A DNA stretch of 64,000 nucleotides from Cytophagales bacterium UBA2561. GTDB taxonomy: Bacteria > Bacteroidota > Bacteroidia > Cytophagales > Thermoflexibacteraceae. Shown here one piece after another: positions 36,160 through 44,767 of this stretch; position 1 is the first letter of the stretch; every line of letters starts with the position of its first letter. A program made the translations under genes and the position numbers. A model generated the notes under the pieces. That model was not told where the DNA came from. It searched no databases and saw nothing but the letters and a program-made list of their open reading frames with translations. The DNA lies in assembly GCA_002340355.1 (NCBI GenBank), contig DDLX01000045.1:23120-87119 (forward strand), written 5' to 3'.

Positions 36160-36585
36160 TTAACTACTGAATTTATTTAAAAAACTACTCTATATATCAT
36201 TATTATAATTATGTCCATTTTCTTTGTCCTAGGTCTATCATATTATTTACCTATGTTGATTTTAAGTTTAGAATAATATTTTTTAGAGTCAGATATATTA
36301 AAAACTACCACAAGAAACATATTCTACCTTAGATAAATATTCCTTATTCTGATATAAGAAATATCCATCACTAACGGAATTGTAATAGCTATAATAAGTA
36401 ATTAAATTGTATAAATATTTTCTATCTTCAAACATAAAACTTAGAAATTTATAGTCAATAATTAATCTCAAAACACTAGTAGTACTATAAAATATTTATA
36501 ATCAATATATTAGTAGAAAAAAATCTATGATTCAGGGTAGAAAAAAAGTTTTTTTATAAATTTTTTATTTTTTTTTCGGTGTTTT
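36160..36585. other. AT-rich intergenic region before the tRNA cluster
   Basis: About 430 very AT-rich bases. No ORF, repeat unit or hairpin terminator of note was found. Confidence 0.4.
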
Positions 36586-36617
36586 CTTGTGAGAACCAAA
36601 AATTTGTTGTTCTTTTG
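36586..36617 (+). promoter_or_regulatory. promoter of the tRNA-Tyr cluster
   Basis: CTTG at 36586-36589, a 20 bp spacer and TTCTTTTG at 36610-36617 (one mismatch to TAnnTTTG), followed by CAC as in the acpP promoter. It lies about 45 bp upstream of tRNA-Tyr. Confidence 0.55.
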
Positions 36618-36662
36618 CACCCGCAAACAAGGCAGAAGATGCTTGTTTAAGTAACAAAATAA

Positions 36663-36743
36663 GGGGAGATTCCAGAGCGGTCAAATGGGACGGACTGTAA
36701 ATCCGTTGCTTCGGCTTCGCAGGTTCGAATCCTGCTCTCCCCA
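36663..36743 (+). tRNA. tRNA-Tyr (GTA)
   Basis: An 81-nt class II tRNA with acceptor GGGGAGA/TCTCCCC, discriminator A, anticodon loop CTGTAAA (anticodon GTA) and a long variable arm (TTGCTTCGGCTTC) as expected for tyrosine. T arm GCAGG-TTCGAAT-CCTGC. CCA is not encoded. Confidence 0.96.
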
Positions 36744-36804
36744 CTCAAAACAGTATTAGATAATTTTTTGTAAGTTGTTTTTAGTACGTTTTAATTTTTT
36801 TACA

Positions 36805-36812
36805 TATCTTTG
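36805..36812 (+). promoter_or_regulatory. -7 box before tRNA-Gly
   Basis: TATCTTTG is a perfect TAnnTTTG match, 32 bp upstream of tRNA-Gly. The -33 region is T-rich but has no exact TTTG at the right distance. It would give the downstream tRNA-Gly, tRNA-Thr and tuf genes a promoter separate from that of tRNA-Tyr. Confidence 0.5.
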
Positions 36813-36844
36813 AACATTCGTTCATTTTTAGCTTAATTTAATAA

Positions 36845-36917
36845 GCGGGAGTAGCTCAGTTGGTAGAGCGGCAGCCTTCCAAGCTGCAGGTCGCGGGTTC
36901 GAGCCTCGTCTCCCGCT
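36845..36917 (+). tRNA. tRNA-Gly (TCC)
   Basis: A 73-nt cloverleaf with acceptor GCGGGAG/CTCCCGC, discriminator T, D arm AGCTCAGTTGGTAGAGC, anticodon loop CTTCCAA (anticodon TCC) and T arm GCGGG-TTCGAGC-CTCGT. CCA is not encoded. Confidence 0.95.
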
Positions 36918-36970
36918 CTTTTTTTATCTAAAATCGTGATTATTGTAAAGTTCTGCTGTACTTGCAATAA

Positions 36971-37042
36971 GCCGACGTAGCTCAGGGGTAGAGCGTTTCC
37001 TTGGTAAGGAAGAGGTCGTGGGTTCAATTCCCATCGTTGGCT
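36971..37042 (+). tRNA. tRNA-Thr (GGT)
   Basis: A 72-nt cloverleaf with acceptor GCCGACG/CGTTGGC (one G-T pair), discriminator T, anticodon loop TTGGTAA (anticodon GGT) and T arm GTGGG-TTCAATT-CCCAT. Immediately before tuf, the classic tRNA-Thr/tuf arrangement. CCA is not encoded. Confidence 0.95.
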
Positions 37043-37103
37043 CTATTCCTGGGATGCTGGACTGGTTTTATAACATAGTTTGAGAATCTAATTTTTTGTA
37101 GTA

Positions 37104-38285
37104 ATGGCTAAAGAAACCTTTGACCGTTCAAAACCACACTTGAACATAGGCACTATCGGTCACGTTGACCACGGTAAGACTACTTTGACCGCCGCTATTT
37201 CGAAAGTATTGGCGGAGAAAGGATTAGCAGAAATGCGTGACTTTTCTTCGATTGACAATGCTCCTGAAGAAAAAGAACGTGGGATTACTATCAACACTTC
37301 GCACGTAGAATACCAAACTTCTAATCGTCACTACGCTCACGTAGATTGTCCTGGACACGCTGATTATGTAAAAAACATGGTAACAGGTGCTGCTCAGATG
37401 GACGGTGCGATTCTTGTAGTAGCTGCAACAGATGGCGCAATGCCTCAAACTAAAGAGCATATCCTATTAGCTCGTCAAGTTGGCGTTCCTGCAATTGTTG
37501 TTTTCCTTAATAAAGCCGATATGGTAGATGATGAGGAAATGTTAGAACTCGTGGAAATGGAAGTTTCAGAAGAGCTCGAAGCTCGAGGATATGAAGACTG
37601 TCCTATCATTACAGGTTCTGCTTTAGGTGCTTTAAATGGTGAAGCAGAATGGGTGGCTACAGTAGAAGAGTTAATGGAAAATGTAGATGAGCATATTCCT
37701 ATTCCAGAACGTGATACTGAGAAAGACTTCTTGATGCCAATTGAGGACGTATTCTCAATTACAGGTCGTGGTACGGTAGCAACTGGTCGAATTGAGAAAG
37801 GTATCATCAACTCAGGAGATGCTGTTGAAATCATCGGTATGGGTGCTGAGAAGTTAACTTCTACTATTACAGGGGTAGAAATGTTCCGTAAGATTCTTGA
37901 CCGAGGTGAGGCAGGTGATAACGTTGGTTTGTTACTTCGAGGTATTGACAAAGAAGCTATCCGAAGAGGAATGGTAATTTGTAAACCTGGTTCTGTAACT
38001 CCACACACTGAATTTACAGCAGAAGTTTACGTATTATCAAAAGAAGAAGGCGGACGACATACACCATTCTTTAAAGGATACAATCCTCAGTTCTATTTCC
38101 GAACTACTGATGTAACTGGTACTATTGATTTGCCTGAAAATGTAGAAATGGTTATGCCTGGTGATAACATTACAATTACTGTTAAGTTGCAGAAGGAAAT
38201 TGCCATGGAAGATGGTTTACGATTTGCAATTCGAGAAGGTGGTCGTACTGTTGGTGCAGGGCAAGTAACTAAAATCTTGAAATAA
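37104..38285 (+). CDS. tuf: translation elongation factor Tu
   Basis: The GTPase that brings aminoacyl-tRNA to the ribosome. The 393-residue protein has G1 GHVDHGKT (19-26), the switch region ending RGITI (59-63), G3 DCPGH (81-85), G4 NKAD (136-139) and G5 SALG (172-175). Domains II and III follow normally, ending GAGQVTKILK. The segment between G4 and G5, SEELEARGYEDCPII (155-169), is about two residues shorter and quite different from the usual Bacteroidota form (RELL..Y.F.GD..P.I). tRNA-Thr lies 61 bp upstream, but tRNA-Trp/secE/nusG, which usually follow in Bacteroidota, are not here. Confidence 0.98.
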   Translation: MAKETFDRSKPHLNIGTIGHVDHGKTTLTAAISKVLAEKGLAEMRDFSSIDNAPEEKERGITINTSHVEYQTSNRHYAHVDCPGHADYVKNMVTGAAQMDGAILVVAATDGAMPQTKEHILLARQVGVPAIVVFLNKADMVDDEEMLELVEMEVSEELEARGYEDCPIITGSALGALNGEAEWVATVEELMENVDEHIPIPERDTEKDFLMPIEDVFSITGRGTVATGRIEKGIINSGDAVEIIGMGAEKLTSTITGVEMFRKILDRGEAGDNVGLLLRGIDKEAIRRGMVICKPGSVTPHTEFTAEVYVLSKEEGGRHTPFFKGYNPQFYFRTTDVTGTIDLPENVEMVMPGDNITITVKLQKEIAMEDGLRFAIREGGRTVGAGQVTKILK

Positions 38286-38305
38286 GAATTACTCTCTCTG
38301 ATATA

Positions 38306-38338
38306 TAAAAAAACCTATCTTTTCAGATAGGTTTTTTT
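38306..38338. terminator. bidirectional terminator after tuf
   Basis: AAAACCTATC / GATAGGTTTT stem with a TTTTCA loop, A-run on one side and T-run on the other. It sits between the convergent tuf and polyprenyl synthase genes and should stop transcription from both. Confidence 0.85.
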
Positions 38339-38345
38339 ATTTAGT

Positions 38346-39323
38346 TTATTTCTGGCGTTGCATAATCATTTGAGCAAATTCGGTCAAGAGAATTCGCTTT
38401 TCAGGAGCAAGAGTCATTTTTTCTAAACAAGTAAATGCTTTATCAAAATACGATTGTATTTTTTGCTCAGTTACCTCTTTGATTCCAAGTTGATTATAAA
38501 TTTGTGTTACTATTTCGACCTTTTCGGATGGATTAAAAGTGGTTAAGCTCAGCCATTTCTCCAATTCAATCTTCAAGTTCCCTTCGGCTCGTTTTTGAGC
38601 ATTAATTAACAAAAACGTCTTTTTATTGGAAATAATATCACCGCCAACTTGCTTCCCAAAAGTTTCTGTCTCCCCATACACATCCAAAAAATCATCCTTA
38701 ATCTGAAAACCCAATCCCATCGCAATTCCAAAATCACGAATAAGTATTTCATTTTCTAAATCTGCTCCTGCTAATATTGCACCAGTTTGTAAAGCAAATC
38801 CTAATAGCACAGAAGTTTTTTGTCGAATCATATCTAAATAATCAGCTTCTGAAACCTCTTCTTGTGTTTCAAAGTTCATATCTTTCTGTTGCCCCTCACA
38901 AACTTCTGTGGCACATTGATTAAATAGAGTAAAAACTTTCTTAAAATATTGACTTTCAACATCTGCAAATAGCTCATATGCCTTGACCAGCATTACGTCT
39001 CCTGATAAAATAGCCGTATTTGCATCCCACTTTTCATGAACCGTTACCTTGCCTCTTCGTAAAGGAGCATTATCCATGATGTCATCATGCATCAATGTAA
39101 AATTATGAAAAACTTCAACCCCGACAGCAGGAGTAACAACTCTTTCCCAATCATCTTGGAAAGTATAGTAGCCTAAAATTGTCAGTAATGGACGTATTCT
39201 TTTCCCTCCCAATTGCATTAAATAGCGAAGTGGCTCATAAAGTTCAGGGGGATTTTCACCAAAGTATAAAGAGTTGATTTTCTGTTCAATTTGTGTAGTT
39301 ACGGTAGGAAAATATAGAGCCAT
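38346..39323 (-). CDS. polyprenyl (isoprenyl) diphosphate synthase
   Basis: Condenses isopentenyl diphosphate with allylic diphosphates to a long prenyl chain, for example the menaquinone side chain. A 325-residue class I trans-prenyltransferase. The first Asp-rich motif is DDIMD (80-84), followed by R residues in NAPLRRG; the second is DDFLD (210-214). GGKRIRP (39-45) binds the diphosphate. Chain length cannot be read from the motif region with certainty. Soluble. Neighbour to purN and a UbiA-type transferase. Confidence 0.93.
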   Translation of the reverse strand: MALYFPTVTTQIEQKINSLYFGENPPELYEPLRYLMQLGGKRIRPLLTILGYYTFQDDWERVVTPAVGVEVFHNFTLMHDDIMDNAPLRRGKVTVHEKWDANTAILSGDVMLVKAYELFADVESQYFKKVFTLFNQCATEVCEGQQKDMNFETQEEVSEADYLDMIRQKTSVLLGFALQTGAILAGADLENEILIRDFGIAMGLGFQIKDDFLDVYGETETFGKQVGGDIISNKKTFLLINAQKRAEGNLKIELEKWLSLTTFNPSEKVEIVTQIYNQLGIKEVTEQKIQSYFDKAFTCLEKMTLAPEKRILLTEFAQMIMQRQK

Positions 39324-39354
39324 AAACGAGGTAATTTGATTAAGGTTAGTTGAG

Positions 39355-39389
39355 TCACTTTGATAAAATTTAAAACTTTATCAAAGTGA
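39355..39389. repeat. perfect 13-bp hairpin between the polyprenyl synthase gene and purN
   Basis: TCACTTTGATAAA (39355-39367) pairs perfectly with TTTATCAAAGTGA (39377-39389), 9-nt loop. Both neighbours are on the minus strand, while the T-run lies on the plus-strand side (39391-39401), so it is not a good terminator for either. It may be an operator or a folded part of the leader of the polyprenyl synthase gene. Confidence 0.5.
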
Positions 39390-39399
39390 TGTTATTTTT

Positions 39400-40005
39400 T
39401 TATAAAAAAACGTGATAATGCTCTACCTTTTCACCTAGTAATAATTTCTCAATAACTTTCGGATAGTGAGCATGTTCTAAAATATGTACACGACGAGCAA
39501 TTGTTTTGGGAGTATCATCAAAGATAACAGGACAAGCAGCTTGAAAAATGATTTCACCATCATCATAATCCTCATTTACGTAATGAATTGTCATGCCTGT
39601 TTTCGCTTCATCAAATCGCTTGATAGCTTGGTGAACTTTCATACCATACATCCCTTTTCCACCATATTTTGGTAATAAGGAGGGATGAATATTAACCACT
39701 CGCTGAGGATAAGTTTCTATGATATGTTTAGGCATTAACCACAAAAATCCTGCTAATACAATAAATGTAACCCCTTCATTTTTAAGTTGTTGTAGAACTT
39801 CATTAGTTTCAGAAAATGCCTTTCTTGAAAAAACATGAACTTTCACACCAAGGTCTTCGGCTTTGTCCAGTACGGGTACATGGGTTTTATTTGACCACAC
39901 TGAACACTCTATTTGCTTAGGATATTTTTCTTGGAAATAAGTAATGATTCGAACGGCATTTGTTCCGTTCCCAGAGGCGAAAATAGCGATCTTATGATTT
40001 TCCAC
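39400..40005 (-). CDS. purN: phosphoribosylglycinamide formyltransferase
   Basis: Third step of purine synthesis: transfers formyl from 10-formyl-THF to GAR. The 201-residue enzyme has the catalytic triad region: N105 and H107 in VVNIHPSLLPKYGGKGMYG and the Asp of EDYDDGEII (near 149). The start MENHKIAIFASGNGTNAVRI has the phosphate-binding loop. Cytoplasmic. Not in a pur operon here; it sits between prenyl genes. Confidence 0.95.
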   Translation of the reverse strand: MENHKIAIFASGNGTNAVRIITYFQEKYPKQIECSVWSNKTHVPVLDKAEDLGVKVHVFSRKAFSETNEVLQQLKNEGVTFIVLAGFLWLMPKHIIETYPQRVVNIHPSLLPKYGGKGMYGMKVHQAIKRFDEAKTGMTIHYVNEDYDDGEIIFQAACPVIFDDTPKTIARRVHILEHAHYPKVIEKLLLGEKVEHYHVFL

Positions 40006-40034
40006 AGTAATTTGAGTTTGTTTCTAAGATAATT

Positions 40035-40892
40035 TCAGAATAATGCCACAGAAAAAATTCCGCTTATCATTAAAATCTTATAATATGAACTAATTTGATG
40101 GTAATCTTGGGAAACTCTAGCTTGATTTAGTTTATAAATACTCCAAACTAAGCTTATTTCAGTCAAAATAATATATCCCAAAAACAAATTCGGACTCAAT
40201 TGCCACTCTGAAAAAAATAGCCCTGAAAAAATCAGAGCAATACCCAATATACCTATCCAAAATACAGTGATTCGTTTGGTATTTGGAATTCCAAGAACTA
40301 TTGGCAATGTTTCACATCCGCCTTGCCTATCACCTTCGTAATCTTCAAGGTCTTTAATAATTTCACGGACTAGATTGGTAAGAAAAGCAAAAAAGCTGAA
40401 AAATGCAATTTTTGAATAAATTTGTGCATACGAGATAATCAAAATTCCTATTGCAGAAGCCGTACAAAAGGCGACTGTTAAGTTTCCAAAGAATGGAATT
40501 TTCTTAAAATAGCGAGCATAAAGCCATAAAATCAAACTATAAAATATGGGGAAAAATCGTAACTCAGGAACTTGAAGCGGGATAAACATCAAACCAAAAG
40601 CAACACTACATAACCCAAAATAAAAAATTAATGCCTGAAATTCAGTTATTTTTGTACCAATTAGTCGTTTTTCAGGCTTATTAATTTGGTCAATTTCTTG
40701 ATCATAAAAATCATTAATTACATAACCTGCCCCTGCCACTAAAAGCACCCAACTTAAAGGCAAAAAAAAGTTCTCTAATGAAAATCGGTCAGTAGAAATA
40801 GGAATAGTATAAAATACTAAAAAAACTTGGGTTAATCCCATAATAATCAAATTTGGAAACCGAATTAATCGAAAATAATTAAATAATAACAT
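40035..40892 (-). CDS. UbiA family prenyltransferase
   Basis: A 285-residue inner membrane enzyme with about 8-9 helices. First Asp-rich motif NDFYDQEID (60-68), second DLEDYEGDRQGG (about 191-202), the two diphosphate-binding loops of UbiA enzymes. The short length and the second motif match Bacteroidota proteins usually annotated as geranylgeranylglycerol-phosphate geranylgeranyltransferase-like, rather than MenA or CyoE. The aromatic or polyol acceptor is unknown. It begins 30 bp upstream of purN's start, so cotranscription is possible. Confidence 0.85.
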   Translation of the reverse strand: MLLFNYFRLIRFPNLIIMGLTQVFLVFYTIPISTDRFSLENFFLPLSWVLLVAGAGYVINDFYDQEIDQINKPEKRLIGTKITEFQALIFYFGLCSVAFGLMFIPLQVPELRFFPIFYSLILWLYARYFKKIPFFGNLTVAFCTASAIGILIISYAQIYSKIAFFSFFAFLTNLVREIIKDLEDYEGDRQGGCETLPIVLGIPNTKRITVFWIGILGIALIFSGLFFSEWQLSPNLFLGYIILTEISLVWSIYKLNQARVSQDYHQISSYYKILMISGIFSVALF

Positions 40893-41034
40893 CAGGACAA
40901 AACATACTTTATAGAGTTTAAAATCTAATCTTCTAAATGTAATTTTTAATATAAATCATAAAAAGTCATATAGCATCTAAAATACTGAAAATAAGATACG
41001 TTATTTAAATATAATTCATTTAAATATTAAAAAT

Positions 41035-43398
41035 ATGAGAAATTTAATTTTAGCTATCATTTTAATAGCACATCAAGTGACTTTTGCCCAAACTTACAAG
41101 ATAGTGGATACAGGAGTAACCACTCATTATAGTACTGATGCTATTATTTCCGCAACTTCTTCTGGTGATGCTTTTCACGGGCAAGATGCTTCCTACAAAG
41201 GAAACCATCCTTCTTATACGAATAACGGCGATGGCACAATTACCGACAACATAACGGGACTCATGTGGGAAGAGGATATGGGTGAAAAGATTTCTTATAC
41301 TGATGCTCTTACCAAAGCCAAAAACTCAACGCTTGGTGGGCATACCGATTGGCGTGTACCGACTATCAAAGAACTATACTCTTTGGCAAATTTCACAGGA
41401 CGGTGTATGGGAGATGATGTGATAGATAAATTTATTGATACAGATTATTTCAAACAACCGATTGGGGATGAAAGCATTGGTGAACGACAAATTGATGCTC
41501 AAACTTGGTCAAGTACCGTTTATACAAGTACGACTATGGGAGGCGATACCACAATTTTTGGGTATAATTTTGTCGATGGTAGGTTGAAAGGTTATCCTAA
41601 GTATGACAAAAGAACAGGAGTAGCTAGAACAATGTACTTTAGGTTAGTTCGAGGAAATACGGCGTATGGAGTGAATAATTTTGTAGATAATGGCGATGGG
41701 ACAATTACGGACAAAGCTACGGGATTGATGTGGCAACAAGCCGATGATGGTACAACTCGAAACTGGGAAAATGCTTTATCTTATGCTGAAGATTTGACTT
41801 TGGCAGGTCATAATGATTGGCGACTTCCAAACGCAAAAGAGTTGCATAGTATTGTTGATTATTCTCGCAGCCCTGATGCTACCAATTCCCCAGCAATTGA
41901 TCCTTTATTTTCGTGTACTTCCTTCAATAATCCCGAAGGAAATTCTACTTATGGCTATTATTGGACGGGATCACCTTTGATGGATGGAACTCAGCCGTAT
42001 TCCGATGCAGTGTATATTTGTTTCGGTGAAGCACAAGGACAAATGACTTTTCCACCAACAAATACACCAGCAATTTACGACACACACGGTGCAGGAGCCA
42101 GTCGAAACGACCCTAAAGAAAAAGCAAGCGGTACAACTTATCCGACATATTGGGGACCCCAAGGAGATATTATTTATGTCAATAACTATGTAAGAGCAGT
42201 GAGGACGGCTACGGTTTCGATACAAGGAAGTATTCAACCCAGTAATTCGGGAAATATCAAAGGTATTGGAACATATAATTTCGGAGCTACCGTAGAATTG
42301 ATGGCTACCCCAGAAACAGGATATAATTTTCTGAATTGGACAGAAAACGGAACGGAAGTTTCGAAGGAAGCGACTTACTCATTTGCCGCTACCGATAATC
42401 GTACTTTAGTAGCTAATTTCGAAGAAGAAAAAAAGCCTACTTTTGAAATTTTGGCTACTGTAACTCCAACTAATTCAGGAACAATTAGCGGTACAGGAAC
42501 TTACAATTCGGGAGAAACTGTAAAACTAATGGCTACTTCAAAAGCTGGTTTTGATTTTGTAAATTGGACGGAGGACGGAACAGAAATTTCAACTGATTCT
42601 ACCTATTCCTTTACAGTTGATAAAAATCGGACTTTAGCTGCCAATTTTAAAGAAAAACCTGCTCCTACTTTTGAAATTTCAGCTACCGCAAATCCAAATA
42701 ATGGTGGAACAATCAACGGCACAGGAACTTACAATTTGGGAGAAACGATAAAATTAATGGCTACTTCAAAAGCTGGTTTTGATTTTATAAATTGGATAGA
42801 AAACGGAACACAAGTTTCAACTGATTCTACCTACTCTTTTACAGTGGATAAAAATCGGACTTTAGTTGCCAATTTCAAAGAAAGACCTCTTCCTACTTTT
42901 GAAATTTCAGCTACTGCAAATCCAAATAATGGTGGAACAATCAAAGGTACAGGAACATACAATTTAAGCGAAACCATTGAACTTATTGCAACACCAGAAT
43001 CAGGATTTAATTTTGTGAATTGGACTGAGGACGGAACAGAAGTTTCGACTGATTCTACTTACTCCTTTGTGGTGGATAAAAACCGAACTTTGGAGGCTAA
43101 TTTTGCCACACCAACAGGAATCACAGTTTTGGATATTGATAACTCCTTTGAAGTTTATCCAAATCCAACTCGTGAGCTTATCAATATTAAACTTTCTGAT
43201 TTTTCAATCAAACAATCTTCTGATATTCAGTTATTTTTAATTGATAATACAGGTCGTATTAGTGAATTAGAATTGATAAATTTTGGTTCAAATCAAATTC
43301 AAACTAAAATCCAAAATCAACCAAGTGGAATATATTACCTTCGGTTGATGGTCGATAAAAAAACCCTTAAAACATTCAAAATTATGGTAAATGAATAA
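41035..43398 (+). CDS. secreted Lcl/DUF1566 protein with InlB-like repeats and type IX sorting tail
   Basis: A 787-residue surface or secreted protein. Signal peptide (MRNLILAIILIAHQVTFA|Q). Two Lcl (DUF1566) domains at about 62-200 and 217-390, each with NGDGTITD...TGLMW and GH.DWR.P..KEL, as in the collagen-binding Lcl of Legionella. Four InlB-type beta repeats of about 76 residues (about 397-700; G..Y..G..V.L.A....G..F..W...G..VS....YSF....NRTL.ANF) follow. The C-terminal about 85 residues (FEVYPNPTRELINIKLSD, ending PSGIYYLRLMVDKKTLKTFK, then IMVNE) are a type A T9SS sorting signal. The last three InlB-like repeats are nearly identical in DNA. Probable adhesin. Confidence 0.88.
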   Translation: MRNLILAIILIAHQVTFAQTYKIVDTGVTTHYSTDAIISATSSGDAFHGQDASYKGNHPSYTNNGDGTITDNITGLMWEEDMGEKISYTDALTKAKNSTLGGHTDWRVPTIKELYSLANFTGRCMGDDVIDKFIDTDYFKQPIGDESIGERQIDAQTWSSTVYTSTTMGGDTTIFGYNFVDGRLKGYPKYDKRTGVARTMYFRLVRGNTAYGVNNFVDNGDGTITDKATGLMWQQADDGTTRNWENALSYAEDLTLAGHNDWRLPNAKELHSIVDYSRSPDATNSPAIDPLFSCTSFNNPEGNSTYGYYWTGSPLMDGTQPYSDAVYICFGEAQGQMTFPPTNTPAIYDTHGAGASRNDPKEKASGTTYPTYWGPQGDIIYVNNYVRAVRTATVSIQGSIQPSNSGNIKGIGTYNFGATVELMATPETGYNFLNWTENGTEVSKEATYSFAATDNRTLVANFEEEKKPTFEILATVTPTNSGTISGTGTYNSGETVKLMATSKAGFDFVNWTEDGTEISTDSTYSFTVDKNRTLAANFKEKPAPTFEISATANPNNGGTINGTGTYNLGETIKLMATSKAGFDFINWIENGTQVSTDSTYSFTVDKNRTLVANFKERPLPTFEISATANPNNGGTIKGTGTYNLSETIELIATPESGFNFVNWTEDGTEVSTDSTYSFVVDKNRTLEANFATPTGITVLDIDNSFEVYPNPTRELINIKLSDFSIKQSSDIQLFLIDNTGRISELELINFGSNQIQTKIQNQPSGIYYLRLMVDKKTLKTFKIMVNE

Positions 43399-43420
43399 GG
43401 TGTAATTTTACAAAAATAGC

Positions 43421-43447
43421 CCTCTCAAGTTTTCAAAGTTTGAGAGG
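43421..43447. terminator. hairpin between convergent genes
   Basis: CCTCTCAA ... TTGAGAGG, an 8-bp stem with an 11-nt loop, 23 bp after the Lcl gene stop and before the DUF420 gene end. It lacks a strong T-run, so termination is only likely. Confidence 0.45.
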
Positions 43448-43468
43448 ACTATAATAAGAATTTGATTT

Positions 43469-44056
43469 TCAATATTGATAATAAGGGCTAATCATAAAAT
43501 AAACAACTACTCCTGTTGTAGCAACATACAACCAAATCGGATAAGACCATTTGACCAATTTTTTATGACGGGAAATTTGGTTTGACCATGCAAAATAAAA
43601 GGCAAAAAGTACCAATGGCACAACCACAATTGACAGTAAAATATGACTCAATAAAAGTCCCAAATAAACAGGACGAAGTATTCCTACTTTAACCAGCTCA
43701 TTTGCACTTAATATTCCATCTCCATCAATATCACCAAAAACGGTATGTCCTCCCTGAAAATGATAGGTCACATAGGAAATTAAAAAGATAGCAGACAGCA
43801 CAAATGCTGAAGCCATAAACGTTCGATGCCATGCAATATTTTTAGTTTTGATAGTGTATAATGCCATCAATAAACAAAACACGGTGGCTGAATTAATTAT
43901 TGCAATTAAATGTGGTAGGAATGAAACATCTAAATCCCCTAATTTGCCTGTTTGTGGAAAAAATAACAACACTGCTACCAATACAGGTACGACCACTGAA
44001 ATAATACCAATGATACGGGTGAATTTTGTATCATTTTGATTGATTGATATTTCCAT
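43469..44056 (-). CDS. DUF420 membrane protein of the cytochrome oxidase cluster
   Basis: A 195-residue inner membrane protein with about five helices. DUF420 proteins (related to CtaM) are needed for assembly of some haem-copper oxidases; this role is family knowledge. Seen: YTIKTKNIAWHRTFMASAFV, H-containing helices and YHFQGGHTVFG, plus a polar insert (FGDIDGDGILSANELVK) that looks like a Ca-binding EF-hand loop. It is the last gene of a four-gene operon with SCO, COX4 and COX3. Confidence 0.85.
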   Translation of the reverse strand: MEISINQNDTKFTRIIGIISVVVPVLVAVLLFFPQTGKLGDLDVSFLPHLIAIINSATVFCLLMALYTIKTKNIAWHRTFMASAFVLSAIFLISYVTYHFQGGHTVFGDIDGDGILSANELVKVGILRPVYLGLLLSHILLSIVVVPLVLFAFYFAWSNQISRHKKLVKWSYPIWLYVATTGVVVYFMISPYYQY

Positions 44057-44074
44057 ATTCTAATTAAATTATAC

Positions 44075-44752
44075 TTATGAATTTTGCTCATATTCCTGAA
44101 GCAGAATCTTTATTTCGACAATTAATCTATCAACCTCCTCCCGATTTGTTCCATCATAAAACCCTCGAATTCGCTGGTCTTTATCTACCAAAATCAGGCG
44201 TTTATCATGATCAAAATCAAATGAACCATCTTCATTCATTCGTACCGCTACAAAATATCCGCACTTGGATTGTTGATAAATTTCTTGGGAACTGCCCGTT
44301 AAGAATTTCCAAATATTAGGATTTGCCCCATAATATTCTCCAAACTCTTTCAAAACTGAAGGAGAATCAAACTCAGGATCAATCGAATATGAGATTAGTT
44401 GAACATCATCTCGGTCTTTGAAATCTTCCTGAACTCGAACTAATTCGTTAGACATGGCAGGACAAATACCATTCGGACAACGGGTTAAAATAAAATTCGC
44501 TACATAAATCTTATCTTCCAAATCAGCATCCGAAAATAAATTACTATCTTGGTCAAGTAATTCAAAAGGAGGAATTCGATGAAGGGTATCTTTCTCGTTT
44601 GTTTGATTAGAAACACAATCCACTGATTTCGGATTATAAACAGGTAGTTCATATTTATTTTCTCCAAAAACCACTAAAAATGAGTAAATAAAAACAGGCA
44701 AACCTATCATAAGTGTAAGCAAACCTGCTTTGAATATTCTTTGATTTCTCAT
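44075..44752 (-). CDS. SCO1/SenC family copper protein with CxxxxC motif
   Basis: A 225-residue membrane-anchored thioredoxin-fold protein (helix about 9-29) that delivers copper to cytochrome oxidase subunit II. The metal Cys pair is C92 and C97 in RCPNGICPAM, with four residues between the Cys instead of the family's three (CxxxC). The third ligand, His, is likely H182 in FDHDKRLILVDK. The rest (FILT..., SIDPEFDSP, GFYDG) is typical. The insertion could change copper binding. Operon with COX subunits III and IV and DUF420. Confidence 0.85.
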   Translation of the reverse strand: MRNQRIFKAGLLTLMIGLPVFIYSFLVVFGENKYELPVYNPKSVDCVSNQTNEKDTLHRIPPFELLDQDSNLFSDADLEDKIYVANFILTRCPNGICPAMSNELVRVQEDFKDRDDVQLISYSIDPEFDSPSVLKEFGEYYGANPNIWKFLTGSSQEIYQQSKCGYFVAVRMNEDGSFDFDHDKRLILVDKDQRIRGFYDGTNREEVDRLIVEIKILLQEYEQNS

Positions 44753-44767
44753 AAAAATAATGGATTT

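Noticed and set aside
36833..37027. 64-residue reverse frame over the tRNA-Gly and tRNA-Thr genes
   Set aside because: It is entirely the complement of tRNA sequences; a known artefact (MNPRPLPYQ...-type translations of tRNAs).
42226..43110. Near-identical 228-bp repeats considered as a CRISPR-like or satellite array
   Set aside because: They are in-frame protein repeats (InlB-like) within one gene and have no spacers.
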